A stretch of DNA of 64,000 nucleotides from Hoyosella subflava DQS3-9A1 (GTDB taxonomy: Bacteria; Actinomycetota; Actinomycetes; Mycobacteriales; Mycobacteriaceae), in the NCBI RefSeq assembly GCF_000214175.1, contig NC_015564.1:1860001-1924000 (forward strand), written 5' to 3'. The number at the start of each line of letters is the position of its first letter. The stretch's first letter is position 1. Positions 37,165-46,361 of the stretch are shown in pieces. The position numbers were made by a program, and so were the translations under genes. The notes under the pieces are model-generated. The model made no database searches and had not been told where the DNA came from. It saw only the letters and a program-made list of their open reading frames with translations.

Positions 37165-38457
37165 GTGAGCCCCGCTTTTCTCCGCTCACCATTGGTCGTC
37201 TGGGGTGCTGGCCTGATCGCGTATGTCGTGGCAGTGCTGAACCGGACGTCGCTGGGAGTAGCTGGGCTCGAGGCGACGCAGCGCTACGAAATCACGGCAG
37301 GGATTCTCTCGTCGTTTGTTGTCCTGCAGGTGGTCGTTTACGCGGCGATGCAAATACCTTCTGGTGTGCTGCTCGACCGATACGGCTCACGGATCATGAT
37401 CACGACGGGTGCGGTGATCATGGGTGCCGGTCAAGTTCTGCTCGCGCTCAGTACCGATCTTGAGTGGGCAATACTCGCTCGCGTGCTCGTGGGGCTTGGT
37501 GATGCGCTCATTTTCATCGCAGTCATCAGGCTCATTCCGCAATGGTTCCCGAGTCGGCAGGTTCCGGTAGTAACTCAGCTCACAGGTATTCTCGGCCAAA
37601 GCGGTCAGGTGCTGTCGGCGGTGCCGCTGCTCTTGTTGTTGCGTGGACCGGGTTGGCTCACCGCCTACTTGTCGGTGGCGGCGTTGTCGGTGCTGGTGGC
37701 GATCCTGGCCTTGGTGATTGTGCGAAACGATCCGCTTGGGCGGGAAGTGACGAGCAGGGCATCCTCCCTTCGGGAGGTCGGGAGGACAATTTTCTCGGTG
37801 TGGCGCCAGCCGGGCACGCGCCTCGGGTTTTATGCGCACATGGGGACATCATTCTCCGGCAACGTTTTCGTGCTGCTGTGGGGGTTTCCATTTCTCGTTA
37901 CCGCGCAGGAGCTCAGTGAACCTGCTGCAAGCGTGCTGCTTACAGTCTTCGTGGTCGCGACGATCGCCATCGGTCCCACGGTAGGTGCACTTACGGCGCG
38001 GTATCCACTTCGCCGGTCGTGGCTGGTAATCGCGATAATCGGCGTCAACGTCGTCATGTGGACTCTCGTGCTGCTCGTCCCGTGGCCGGCGCCGTACTGG
38101 CTGATCCTGTTGTTAGTGATTGCGATGGCTGCGGGCGGTCCCGGCTCGATCATCGGTTTCGACTATGCGCGCACGTTCAACGATCCTCGCACGCTCGGAG
38201 TTGCTCAGGGCATGGTCAACCAGGGGGGATTCAGCGGCACCCTCGTTACCGTGGGTGCGGTCGGTCTCGTGCTCACGCTGTTCGGTGAATTCTCCGCTGA
38301 GGCCTTCCGTGCTGCCTGGCTAGTCCAGTACCCGATCTGGGCGGTCGCGATAATTGGGGTGCTGGCGACTCGCCGGAAAGCACGCCGGGACCTCGCTGCA
38401 CAGGGCGTTGTTCCTAGGCGTATACGTGACGTTCTGCGCCGGAAATCGAGGCCGTGA
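37165..38457 (+). CDS. Major facilitator superfamily transporter
   Basis: 430 residues from GTG with GGGAAG upstream. Twelve hydrophobic spans are visible, with the loop 2-3 motif GVLLDRYGSRIM typical of the family and a second, degenerate copy GALTARYPLRRS in the other half. It should move a small solute by ion coupling across the cytoplasmic membrane; substrate unknown. The C-terminus is an Arg-rich cytoplasmic tail. It converges with the next gene, leaving only 7 bases. Confidence 0.9.
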   Translation: MSPAFLRSPLVVWGAGLIAYVVAVLNRTSLGVAGLEATQRYEITAGILSSFVVLQVVVYAAMQIPSGVLLDRYGSRIMITTGAVIMGAGQVLLALSTDLEWAILARVLVGLGDALIFIAVIRLIPQWFPSRQVPVVTQLTGILGQSGQVLSAVPLLLLLRGPGWLTAYLSVAALSVLVAILALVIVRNDPLGREVTSRASSLREVGRTIFSVWRQPGTRLGFYAHMGTSFSGNVFVLLWGFPFLVTAQELSEPAASVLLTVFVVATIAIGPTVGALTARYPLRRSWLVIAIIGVNVVMWTLVLLVPWPAPYWLILLLVIAMAAGGPGSIIGFDYARTFNDPRTLGVAQGMVNQGGFSGTLVTVGAVGLVLTLFGEFSAEAFRAAWLVQYPIWAVAIIGVLATRRKARRDLAAQGVVPRRIRDVLRRKSRP

Positions 38458-38464
38458 GCGCCGA

Positions 38465-38872
38465 TTATGCGGCCGCGCGGCGGTGTGCCTCCGATGTGTT
38501 GCGGCGCAGATTGCTGAACATCTGCCTGCTCTGGGTTGCCCACTGCTGGGTGGTTTCCGCCGCCCTCGTCATTAGTGGGGTCGCTATCCAGTCTAGGTCG
38601 CCCGAGAAGACGTACCGCGAGCCCAGTTCATCGCTGAAGTAGTACTTCAGTCCTGACGGATAGACGCGCTGCGGGCCGTGCACCACGATGATCCGGGAGC
38701 CGTATTTGCCCCAGTAGGTGGCGAAAGGCGCGTCGAGTGGATCGAGGCGCTGCCCAAGCCAGTGTGTGGCGAAGGTCTCCGCGTGGAGGGGAGCGCTGCT
38801 TACCGCCCGCCGCACAAAGTCATGCGGAATCCGAAGTGCGCTACATATAGTGTCGAGCCTCACCGCGGCCAT
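38465..38872 (-). CDS. Hypothetical protein
   Basis: 135 residues with AAGGGGGAA just upstream of the ATG, a good ribosome-binding site. The protein is soluble, with a central beta-rich part (SRIIVVHGPQRVYPSGLKYY, then LGSRYVFSGDLDWIATPL) and a basic C-terminus. No family was recognised. The upstream region is unusually AT-rich for this genome and contains a perfect TATAAT on the same strand, so it may be a foreign insertion in the core gene order. Confidence 0.6.
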   Translation of the reverse strand: MAAVRLDTICSALRIPHDFVRRAVSSAPLHAETFATHWLGQRLDPLDAPFATYWGKYGSRIIVVHGPQRVYPSGLKYYFSDELGSRYVFSGDLDWIATPLMTRAAETTQQWATQSRQMFSNLRRNTSEAHRRAAA

Positions 38873-38974
38873 TGTTCCCCCTTTGCCCGAGGCCTGACGG
38901 TGGCTTATGGCTGCCGCCGTGCCCGTGCTGCTGGACCATAAATTCCAGCTTCCCCGATTTGGGTCCGTCCATCA

Positions 38975-38980
38975 ATTATA
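38975..38980 (-). promoter_or_regulatory. Candidate -10 element (TATAAT)
   Basis: On the minus strand the hexamer reads TATAAT, rare in this high-GC window, about 100 bases upstream of the small hypothetical gene. No good -35 hexamer is seen at 16-18 bases. A 5' leader of nearly 100 bases would result. Confidence 0.3.
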
Positions 38981-39124
38981 TTCCAGATGAAAGGACTCGC
39001 GTCGTAACGGACGCGGATCACAGGCAAATTTCCGGTAATGTTAACTCAAGGAATGGTAAAGTAGCGTCGGCCGAGGTCAGCTAAAGCGCTTCTCGGGACG
39101 GCGCTGGCCAGGCACACTGAGTGG

Positions 39125-39994
39125 GTGCCTGAACTTCCTGAAGTAGAAGCTATCGCGCACTTTCTGCGCAAGCACGCCGTGGGGATGGGGATCGCGCGTA
39201 TTGATGTCTCTCAGATTAGCGTGCTGAAAACGTTCGACCCGCCAATCGATGCGCTCCGTGAACGTACGGTCTCGGGCGTACAGCGCTGCGGAAAGTACCT
39301 GGCGCTAGTGTGCGCTCAACCTGGAGACAGTGAGATCTTCCTGGTCTTCCACCTTGCGCGCGCTGGGTGGCTGCGCTGGTCCGATGCGTTGTCCCCTGCA
39401 GCGCCGAAACCTGGCCGCGGACCGATTGCGTTGCGAATTCACCTGAGCGGCGGAGGCGGGCTCGACCTCACCGAGGCCGGGACCAAGAAGAATCTGGCCG
39501 TGTGGGTGACCCGTGATCTCGCTGCACTTCATCAAATCGAGAGATTGGGAACTGACGCGCTCGAGATCACGGAATCGGAACTCAGCGGAAAACTCCAGGG
39601 TTCGTCAGCACGGTTGAAGACGTTTCTCACCGACCAGACAGTTCTCTCGGGCATCGGAAATGCCTACTCCGACGAGATTCTGCACCTCGCCAAGCTATCG
39701 CCATTCGCCCAGGCGAATTCGTTGTCCGAGGAAGCCGCCCAGAATCTGCACACGGCCATCTACGCGGTCCTCTCCGATGCAGTGACAAGGTGCGTGGGCG
39801 AGAGTGTTGCCAGGCTGAAGGGGGAGAAGCGGTCAGGCTTGCGAGTGCATGCCCGGACAGGGTTGCCATGCCCAGAGTGTGGTGCTCCCGTTAGGGAGGT
39901 TGCCTATGCCGACCGTTCATTTCAGTACTGCGCGCAATGCCAGACCGGCGGGAAGGTTCTGGCTGACCGCAGGATGTCTCGACTACTGAAATAG
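39125..39994 (+). CDS. Fpg/Nei-family DNA glycosylase
   Basis: 289 residues from GTG, opening MPELPEVEAIAHFL: Pro2 becomes the catalytic N-terminus and Glu3 the acid. Lys57 (RCGKYLA) sits where the E. coli Fpg catalytic lysine lies. The helix-two-turn-helix is around SGIGNAYSDEIL and the zinc finger is C-x2-C-x16-C-x2-C near 247-270. It removes oxidised bases and nicks the strand. The sequence departs from canonical MutM in several places and the gene is not next to polA or rnc, so it is probably the second Fpg-like paralogue of actinobacteria. Confidence 0.9.
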   Translation: MPELPEVEAIAHFLRKHAVGMGIARIDVSQISVLKTFDPPIDALRERTVSGVQRCGKYLALVCAQPGDSEIFLVFHLARAGWLRWSDALSPAAPKPGRGPIALRIHLSGGGGLDLTEAGTKKNLAVWVTRDLAALHQIERLGTDALEITESELSGKLQGSSARLKTFLTDQTVLSGIGNAYSDEILHLAKLSPFAQANSLSEEAAQNLHTAIYAVLSDAVTRCVGESVARLKGEKRSGLRVHARTGLPCPECGAPVREVAYADRSFQYCAQCQTGGKVLADRRMSRLLK

Positions 39995-40014
39995 TCTTAC
40001 CAGCGCGCCAGAAC

Positions 40015-40908
40015 TTACAGTTCTGTAGCGGTGAACGTGTCGCACGCTTCTATGTCGCCACTCTGGTAGCCGCGACTGAACCAGCGCTGCCGCTGTTCGG
40101 ATGAGCCGTGGGTCCACGACTCTGGAGTCACCCTTCCGGCTGCCGCTTCCTGGATGCGGTCGTCGCCCACAGCCGATGCGGCGGACAGCGCGTCAGCAAT
40201 GTCCTGATCGGTGAGCGGGAGCAAGAACGGCTCGGTCTCCCCGGGCATTGGAGTTTTATCGGCGTGATGCGCCCATATCCCCGCGTAGCAGTCGGCCTGC
40301 AGTTCCACGCGTACCGCACCAGATTCTGGCCCGCGTGGGTCCGTTCTGGAACGCTCGAGGTTGCCGAACATGTTCTGAATGTGGTGCCCGAACTCGTGCG
40401 CGACAACATACTGCTGAGCGAGTGGGCCCGTTGAAGCTCCGAAACGGCTGCTCAGCACGTCGAAGAACGAAGTGTCGAAATAGGTGGTTTGGTCAGCAGG
40501 GCAGTAGAAAGGGCCAACCGCACTCGTCGCGTTCCCGCAGGCTGTCGCAACGGTGCCGGCGAAGAGGGTGACACCGGGCGGCTGGTATTGCAGCCCCGCA
40601 GCGGGGAGCTGACCGGCCCAGATCTGGTCGAGGCTTTGCGCAGCCAGCACGACGCGGCAGTTGATATCGCGGTTCGCGTCCTCGCCCGAGACGCAGTGGG
40701 AAATGTCGGGTCCCGTACCGCCTCCCGCGGGAGCTCCATCAGGGTCGGTAAGCCCGGGCAGCTGACTGGGGTCACCGCCCGTCAGCAAGACGATGGCGAG
40801 CACGACGAGGGCGCCGATACCGCCACCGCCAATAGCCATCTTTTTGCCTGCGCCGCCACTCGTGCGCACTCGGTTCTGATCGATGCGCGCGTTCGGGTTG
40901 AACGTCAT
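40015..40908 (-). CDS. Neutral zinc metallopeptidase (YpfJ/Rv2575 family)
   Basis: 297 residues from the ATG at MTFNPNARIDQNRVRTSGG, the usual start of this family; 29 Arg-rich residues further upstream are rejected. One span (about 22-42) anchors a large external domain with the zinc motif HEFGHHIQNMFG and a third ligand region AVRVELQADCYAGIWAHHA. It presumably cuts peptides or proteins in the cell-wall space. Same family as Rv2575 in M. tuberculosis, also near aspS. Confidence 0.9.
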   Translation of the reverse strand: MTFNPNARIDQNRVRTSGGAGKKMAIGGGGIGALVVLAIVLLTGGDPSQLPGLTDPDGAPAGGGTGPDISHCVSGEDANRDINCRVVLAAQSLDQIWAGQLPAAGLQYQPPGVTLFAGTVATACGNATSAVGPFYCPADQTTYFDTSFFDVLSSRFGASTGPLAQQYVVAHEFGHHIQNMFGNLERSRTDPRGPESGAVRVELQADCYAGIWAHHADKTPMPGETEPFLLPLTDQDIADALSAASAVGDDRIQEAAAGRVTPESWTHGSSEQRQRWFSRGYQSGDIEACDTFTATEL

Positions 40909-41052
40909 GACGATCAGTTTTCCACGAAGATCCTCGCCTCTCGGCCAGATCGCTTTTCTCCCGCGACGCCTCGACCGAGGATCGCTGTCGGGCACCCTTT
41001 AGGATCATATGGGGGCTCATGCTCCCGCTTGTGCAGATAAGGAAGGATCCCT

Positions 41053-42822
41053 GTGCTTCGCACTCATCTGGCCGGTTCGCTTCGCGCCGAACATGCCTCG
41101 CATACCGTCACCCTCGCTGGCTGGGTGGCACGTCGGCGTGACCACGGCGGTGTGATCTTCATCGACTTCAGGGACGCCTCCGGAGTGTGCCAGGTGGTGT
41201 TCCGCGAAGAGGCGATCCTGGAGCGCGCCCACAAGCTGCGTTCCGAGTTCTGCATCAGCGTGACCGGGACGGTGGAGTTGCGTCCGGAAGGTAACGCAAA
41301 CTACGAGATCCCTACGGGGGAGATCGAGGTAAACGTCACCGCATTGGACGTGCTGAACGAAAGCGCGGCATTGCCGTTCCAACTTGACGAGGACCACGTC
41401 GGTGAGGAGGCGCGCCTGCGCTACCGTTACCTCGATTTGCGCCGCGAAGGGCCAGGCGAGGCGATCCGGTTGCGGTCACGTGTCAACGCTGCTGCCCGGG
41501 GCGTACTCGCGCGGCATGAATTCGTCGAGGTCGAAACCCCGACGCTTACTCGTTCAACACCGGAAGGCGCGCGTGACTTCTTGGTTCCCGCGCGGTTGCA
41601 GCCCGGCAGCTTTTATGCCCTGCCTCAGAGCCCGCAGCTGTTCAAGCAGCTGCTGATGGTGGCGGGCGTCGAGCGGTATTACCAAATTGCCCGCTGCTAC
41701 CGGGACGAGGATTTTCGCGCGGACCGCCAGCCGGAATTCACCCAGCTTGACCTCGAGATGAGTTTTGTCCGTCAAGAGGACGTCATTCTGCTCGCCGAGG
41801 AGATTCTTTCCGCGCTATGGAAACTCATCGGGTACGAGATGGACACTCCGGTTCCGCAGATTACGTACGCGGACGCGATGCGCCGTTTTGGCACTGACAA
41901 ACCGGACATGCGTTTCGAGCTCGAACTCGTAGAGTGCACCGAGTTCTTTCAGGACACCCCATTCCGCGTTTTCCAAGCGCCCTACGTCGGCGCGGTTGTG
42001 ATGCCGGGCGGTGCCAGCCAGCCGCGGCGTCAGCTTGATGCCTGGCAAGAGTGGGCGAAGCAGCGGGGCGCCAAGGGGCTCGCGTATGTGCTGGTTGCCG
42101 AGGACGGTTCTCTCGGTGGGCCCGTTGCGAAGAATTTGTCCGAGACGGAACGTGAGAAGCTGGCGGAACACGTCGGCGCGAAGCCCGGCGACTGTGTCTT
42201 CTTCGCGGCCGGCGCCCCAAAGGCACAGCGCGCACTCCTCGGCGCAGCTCGCGTGGAGATTGCCAAGCGCACCGGGCAGCTCGACGAGAACGCGTGGTCG
42301 TTCGTCTGGGTGGTCGACGCACCGCTGTTCGAGCCAGTGGAAGAAGCGACGGCCAGTGGCGACGTGGCACTGGGCTACAGCGCGTGGACGGCTGTCCACC
42401 ACGCGTTCACCTCGCCAAGACCAGAGAGTGTCGACACGTTTGACACTGATCCAGGCTCGGCGCTGGCTTACGCTTACGACATCGTCTGCAACGGACACGA
42501 GATTGGCGGCGGAAGCATCCGTATTCATCGCCGTGACGTCCAAGAGCGTGTCTTCAAGGTCATGGGCATTTCGCACGAGGAGGCGCAGGAGAAGTTCGGC
42601 TTCCTCCTGAACGCATTCGCTTTCGGTGCCCCGCCGCACGGCGGTATCGCATTCGGATGGGACCGCATCGTCGCCCTGCTGTCGAAGTCGGATTCGATTC
42701 GGGACGTCATCGCATTCCCGAAGACCGGTGGAGGAGTCGACCCACTCACTGACGCGCCGGCCCCAATCACCGAGCAGCAGCGCAAGGAGTCGGGAATTGA
42801 CGCGCGCCCGGCCCGCACATGA
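41053..42822 (+). CDS. aspS: Aspartyl-tRNA synthetase
   Basis: 589 residues from GTG with GGAAGGA upstream. Bacterial-type AspRS: N-terminal OB-fold anticodon-binding domain ([20 protein letters not shown]), catalytic core with motif 2 around [23 protein letters not shown], the GAD insertion domain (about 280-420), and motif 3 [10 protein letters not shown]. It charges tRNA-Asp; actinobacterial members are often non-discriminating and also charge tRNA-Asn where asnRS is missing, which the window cannot show. Confidence 0.97.
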   Translation: MLRTHLAGSLRAEHASHTVTLAGWVARRRDHGGVIFIDFRDASGVCQVVFREEAILERAHKLRSEFCISVTGTVELRPEGNANYEIPTGEIEVNVTALDVLNESAALPFQLDEDHVGEEARLRYRYLDLRREGPGEAIRLRSRVNAAARGVLARHEFVEVETPTLTRSTPEGARDFLVPARLQPGSFYALPQSPQLFKQLLMVAGVERYYQIARCYRDEDFRADRQPEFTQLDLEMSFVRQEDVILLAEEILSALWKLIGYEMDTPVPQITYADAMRRFGTDKPDMRFELELVECTEFFQDTPFRVFQAPYVGAVVMPGGASQPRRQLDAWQEWAKQRGAKGLAYVLVAEDGSLGGPVAKNLSETEREKLAEHVGAKPGDCVFFAAGAPKAQRALLGAARVEIAKRTGQLDENAWSFVWVVDAPLFEPVEEATASGDVALGYSAWTAVHHAFTSPRPESVDTFDTDPGSALAYAYDIVCNGHEIGGGSIRIHRRDVQERVFKVMGISHEEAQEKFGFLLNAFAFGAPPHGGIAFGWDRIVALLSKSDSIRDVIAFPKTGGGVDPLTDAPAPITEQQRKESGIDARPART

Positions 42823-42844
42823 TGCCAGCGTGCTACTGACCTGA

Positions 42845-45415
42845 GTGCCCGGCACCATTTCAAGGGCGGTGACAATGGCCGGCGAAGGACTCGCACCCAC
42901 TGACGGGCTGAGCGAGGATCGGCGTGAGCTAAATGAGGCTGACTCGATTCTCGCGCTCGGCGGAGAGGGGCTGCGGCGCTTGCGCGGACGTGTGCGGCGG
43001 CTTGTCGCCAACGACGGCATCACTTTTGAGGCTGAAAATTCTGCGTGGAATCTCGATCCGATCCCGCTCGTCGTGTCCGCCAAGGAGTGGAACCGGCTCG
43101 AGGCCGCGATGGCGCAGCGGGCGCGCCTCCTCGACGCCCTCCTCACTGACCTTTACGGAGAGCAGTCAGTTGTCAGCCGCGGACTGCTCCCTCCGGAGAT
43201 GGTCTACGGTCATCGCGGTTACCTGCGCGGGGCACACGCCGCGTTCACTGCGAATGTCCGAGCTCTATTTCTTCATTCCGCGGATCTAGCGAGGTTACCG
43301 GGCGGCGAGTTTGCCGTGATCACCGATCACGCGCAGGCGCCCCTCGGAGTGGGTTATGCGCTCGCTGACCGCAAAGTGCTGTCGCGCGCCATGCCGCAGC
43401 TCTACCAGAAGGCAATGCCGCGACCGCTCTCGGCATTCGTTCAGGTGATGCGTGTTGCATTGGCTTCTGTGGCCCCAGGACATATATCAGATCCCCTGGT
43501 GGCGATTCTGAGCCCAGGTCCCGAAAGCCCGGCCTCGTTCGATCACGCGTTCCTCGCCTCCGTGCTCGGGTATCCGCTCGTGGAGAGCACGGACCTCACG
43601 GTGCGCGATGGCAGGCTCTGGATGCGAGCGCTAGGCAAACGCCTCCCGATCGATGTTGTCGTTCGGTTTGTTGATTCCGCCGCGACGGATCCGTTGGACC
43701 AGCGTTCAGCATCACGAACTGGGGTTGCGGGGCTCACGGAGATGGCGCGGCGCGGCGTGGTGAGCATCGTCAATCCAGTGGGGTGCGGCGTGGTGGAAAA
43801 CGTCGCTCTGGGTTCGTACCTCCCGCAGATTTCCCGGGCCCTCATCGACGAGGACCTCCTCCTTGAATCGGTGCCCGGGTGGTGGGCGGGCACTAGCGAT
43901 GGGTTGTCGTACATTAGTGACCACCTGCCGAATCTGCTACTCGAGAACATCCGGACCGGCGAGTCCTATGTGGGCAGCGATCTCAGCCGTGCGCAGCGCG
44001 AAGAACTGACGCAACGCATCGGGTCCGATGACTGGCAGTGGTGCGCGCAAGAGCGCCCTGATTACGAACGTGAACCCATCGTCACAGGGGCGGGGGGAGT
44101 ATCCACTGCGCCTGTGACGCTCCGGTTGTTCTCCGTGGCGCAGCGTGCCGGATACACGACCATGGCTGGTGGCTTCGCTTATGTCCCGATCGAACAGTCA
44201 GCGGGTGTGACGGTGCCAGGGATCGGCGCAGCCAAGGACATCTGGGTGCAGGCGGACAAACGTGGGGAAGGGACGCATCCCGGCGCTGCCGGAGAACTCC
44301 CCGATTCGTTCCCGGACCTGATCGCCGCCCAGCACGGATTGCCCTGGGAGGGAGTCAGTTCCCCCCGGGTTCTTAGCGATCTGTTCTGGCTCGGCAGGTA
44401 CGCCGAGCATGCTGAAGACACGGCACGGCTGTTGAATGCGGTGCGCGAACGCTATCAGGACTACCGCTTTCGCCCCTGGCTCCCGGGAAGCGGTTCGCTG
44501 GGCGTGCTTGTGTCCGCCCTGGCGACCGTTGCCGACTCCCAGTCCGGGGCCTCGCTCGTGGCTGCAGATTCGGTGACAGATGCGACGGCCGATGCATCTT
44601 TCGCGCTCGCTGAGATGCGTTCCTTGACGGGTGACGGTGAGCGTGCTGGTTCCCTCGCTTACTCGGTGCGCCACCTGGAGTCGGCAGCCCGCGGGGTTCG
44701 CGATCAGCTTTCCGTTGATACGTGGATGGTGCTGACGGGTGTGCGTGAGGCGATCAGCGAGTTCTGCGAGGACGAATCCAAGGATCCGGTTGTTATGGCG
44801 GCCGCGCACACCGCGGTGCTGCATGGAATGCTTGCCCTCGCGGGCCTCGGCGCGGAGTCGATGGTGCGTGACCCAGGCTGGTATCTCCTGGATATCGGCC
44901 GGCGCATCGAGCGCGGCCTCCAACTCACACGTCTTATCGGGGCCTCACTGACGAAGCAGCTCGCTGCGGCGGAGGAGCGGGCGGTGATCGAGTCTGTACT
45001 GCTCGCCTGCGAATCATCGGTGATGTACCGTCGCCGCCAGCACGGCGTCGTACGGGTAGCGCCAATGGCCGAACTGCTGGTATTCGACGGCTCGAACCCG
45101 CGTTCCCTGATCTACCAGCTCGAGCGGCTGCAGTCGGATTTTGCGGGCCTGCCGGAGGAAACAGTCCCTGTCAAAGTAACGCGGCTGATCACCGATCTGA
45201 TCACGCACATTCGCCGGGCCGACCCGTCCAATCTAGGAGCGACGGACGAAGAAGGGCACAGAACCGTGCTGCGCTCCTTGATGCACGCGATCGGCACAGG
45301 GCTGGGCGAGTTGTCAGAGATCGTCGAATCAAGTCTGCTTGCCCCGCCCGTAGATATGCAGCCACTGTGGGGGTCGGCGGAGAGGGCTGAATTCCCAGGC
45401 GGTGTGACGGCGTGA
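42845..45415 (+). CDS. Circularly permuted ATP-grasp and alpha-E domain protein
   Basis: 856 residues from GTG. The N-terminal 480 residues form a circularly permuted ATP-grasp domain (DUF404/DUF407: WNLDPIPLVVSAKEWNRLE, GYLRGAHAAFTANVRALF, RLWMRALGKRLPIDVVVRFVD); residues about 520-830 form the helical alpha-E domain (SDLFWLGRYAEHAEDTARLLNAVR). ATP-grasp domains of this type are predicted to form peptide or amide bonds. Same layout as Rv2567. The stop overlaps the transglutaminase start by four bases, so the two act together. Confidence 0.9.
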   Translation: MPGTISRAVTMAGEGLAPTDGLSEDRRELNEADSILALGGEGLRRLRGRVRRLVANDGITFEAENSAWNLDPIPLVVSAKEWNRLEAAMAQRARLLDALLTDLYGEQSVVSRGLLPPEMVYGHRGYLRGAHAAFTANVRALFLHSADLARLPGGEFAVITDHAQAPLGVGYALADRKVLSRAMPQLYQKAMPRPLSAFVQVMRVALASVAPGHISDPLVAILSPGPESPASFDHAFLASVLGYPLVESTDLTVRDGRLWMRALGKRLPIDVVVRFVDSAATDPLDQRSASRTGVAGLTEMARRGVVSIVNPVGCGVVENVALGSYLPQISRALIDEDLLLESVPGWWAGTSDGLSYISDHLPNLLLENIRTGESYVGSDLSRAQREELTQRIGSDDWQWCAQERPDYEREPIVTGAGGVSTAPVTLRLFSVAQRAGYTTMAGGFAYVPIEQSAGVTVPGIGAAKDIWVQADKRGEGTHPGAAGELPDSFPDLIAAQHGLPWEGVSSPRVLSDLFWLGRYAEHAEDTARLLNAVRERYQDYRFRPWLPGSGSLGVLVSALATVADSQSGASLVAADSVTDATADASFALAEMRSLTGDGERAGSLAYSVRHLESAARGVRDQLSVDTWMVLTGVREAISEFCEDESKDPVVMAAAHTAVLHGMLALAGLGAESMVRDPGWYLLDIGRRIERGLQLTRLIGASLTKQLAAAEERAVIESVLLACESSVMYRRRQHGVVRVAPMAELLVFDGSNPRSLIYQLERLQSDFAGLPEETVPVKVTRLITDLITHIRRADPSNLGATDEEGHRTVLRSLMHAIGTGLGELSEIVESSLLAPPVDMQPLWGSAERAEFPGGVTA

Positions 45416-46308
45416 GCGACCGCCTGTACGAAGTCACGCACATTACGACGTACACCTACCCGGAGCCGGTGACGTCTTCTTACGGACGCGGTTACCTGAC
45501 TCCGCTGGAACTCCCGGAACAGCGGCGGCGTGAACACGCCGTCAGTGTCTCTCCCGAGCCCTCGGATCAGTCGTTCATGACTGACTTCTATGGAAACACC
45601 GCCTTTTACTTCCACGTCACGTCGGACCACGACGAACTCGTCGTGACGGGCCGGTCGCTCGTTGAAGTCGATGCGCCGCAGGAGGGGCATTTGACGACGG
45701 GACCGGCGGGTGCGCCGTGGGAGCTTTCACGGCCAGTCGGGAGGGAAGCGGCACGGGCCGTCGACTTCCGGCTCGACAACGACCCACCAGAGGTGACCGA
45801 CGTTGTGCGCGAGTACGCGGCGCCAATATTCGTGCCCGGCAGATCCCTGGCCGAGGCGATATGGGACCTTACCCACCGGATCTACACCGACTTCACATAT
45901 CACTCCGGATCAACGACCGTGTCAACGCGGGTGGCGGAGGTGATGCATCGCCGGTCGGGGGTATGCCAGGACTTCGCCCGAGTAGCGATCGCCTGCTTGC
46001 GTGCGCAGGGTCTCGCGGCGAGTTACGTATCGGGGTATCTTGCCACGACGCCACCTCCTGGCAAGGAGCGGATGGTCGGCGCGGACGCGACGCACGCGTG
46101 GGCCGCGGTGTGGCTGCCGGGAGGCGCTTGGCTGGCGTTTGATCCCACGAATGACCAGTTTGTGGACGAACGTTATGTCACCGTCGCGCGGGGTCGAGAT
46201 TTCGTTGACGTTTCCCCGCTGCGCGGCATCATCTACACCCGAGCAAAGACGAGTTCGATGTCGGTGTCCGTCGACGTGGCTCCGGTCGCGTCCGTGGGAA
46301 CTTCCTGA
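45412..46308 (+). CDS. Transglutaminase-like protein
   Basis: 298 residues from GTG, overlapping its upstream neighbour by four bases. After a beta-rich N-terminal domain (YEVTHITTYTYPEPVTSSYG) comes a transglutaminase-like core with the catalytic triad Cys185 (SGVCQDFA), His228 (DATHAWA) and Asp244 (FDPTND). No signal peptide, so it is cytoplasmic. Such proteins act as cysteine proteases or amide transferases; their constant pairing with ATP-grasp/alpha-E proteins suggests a joint peptide-tagging or peptide-processing system. Confidence 0.92.
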   Translation: MSDRLYEVTHITTYTYPEPVTSSYGRGYLTPLELPEQRRREHAVSVSPEPSDQSFMTDFYGNTAFYFHVTSDHDELVVTGRSLVEVDAPQEGHLTTGPAGAPWELSRPVGREAARAVDFRLDNDPPEVTDVVREYAAPIFVPGRSLAEAIWDLTHRIYTDFTYHSGSTTVSTRVAEVMHRRSGVCQDFARVAIACLRAQGLAASYVSGYLATTPPPGKERMVGADATHAWAAVWLPGGAWLAFDPTNDQFVDERYVTVARGRDFVDVSPLRGIIYTRAKTSSMSVSVDVAPVASVGTS

Positions 46309-46347
46309 GAGCCCGCTGAGCAAGCAAAAACCTGGGCCCAAAGCAGG

Positions 46348-46361
46348 TAGCCTGGTATGCG
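46348..46361 (+). promoter_or_regulatory. Possible leaderless-type -10 before the kinase-like gene
   Basis: TAGCCT is followed by eight bases and ATG, with no ribosome-binding site. A weaker match to the leaderless pattern than those at pdxT and rarA. Confidence 0.3.

Noticed and set aside
41815-43146. 443-codon open frame antisense to aspS and the ATP-grasp gene
   Set aside because: Arg/Ser-rich shadow crossing two certain genes on the other strand.
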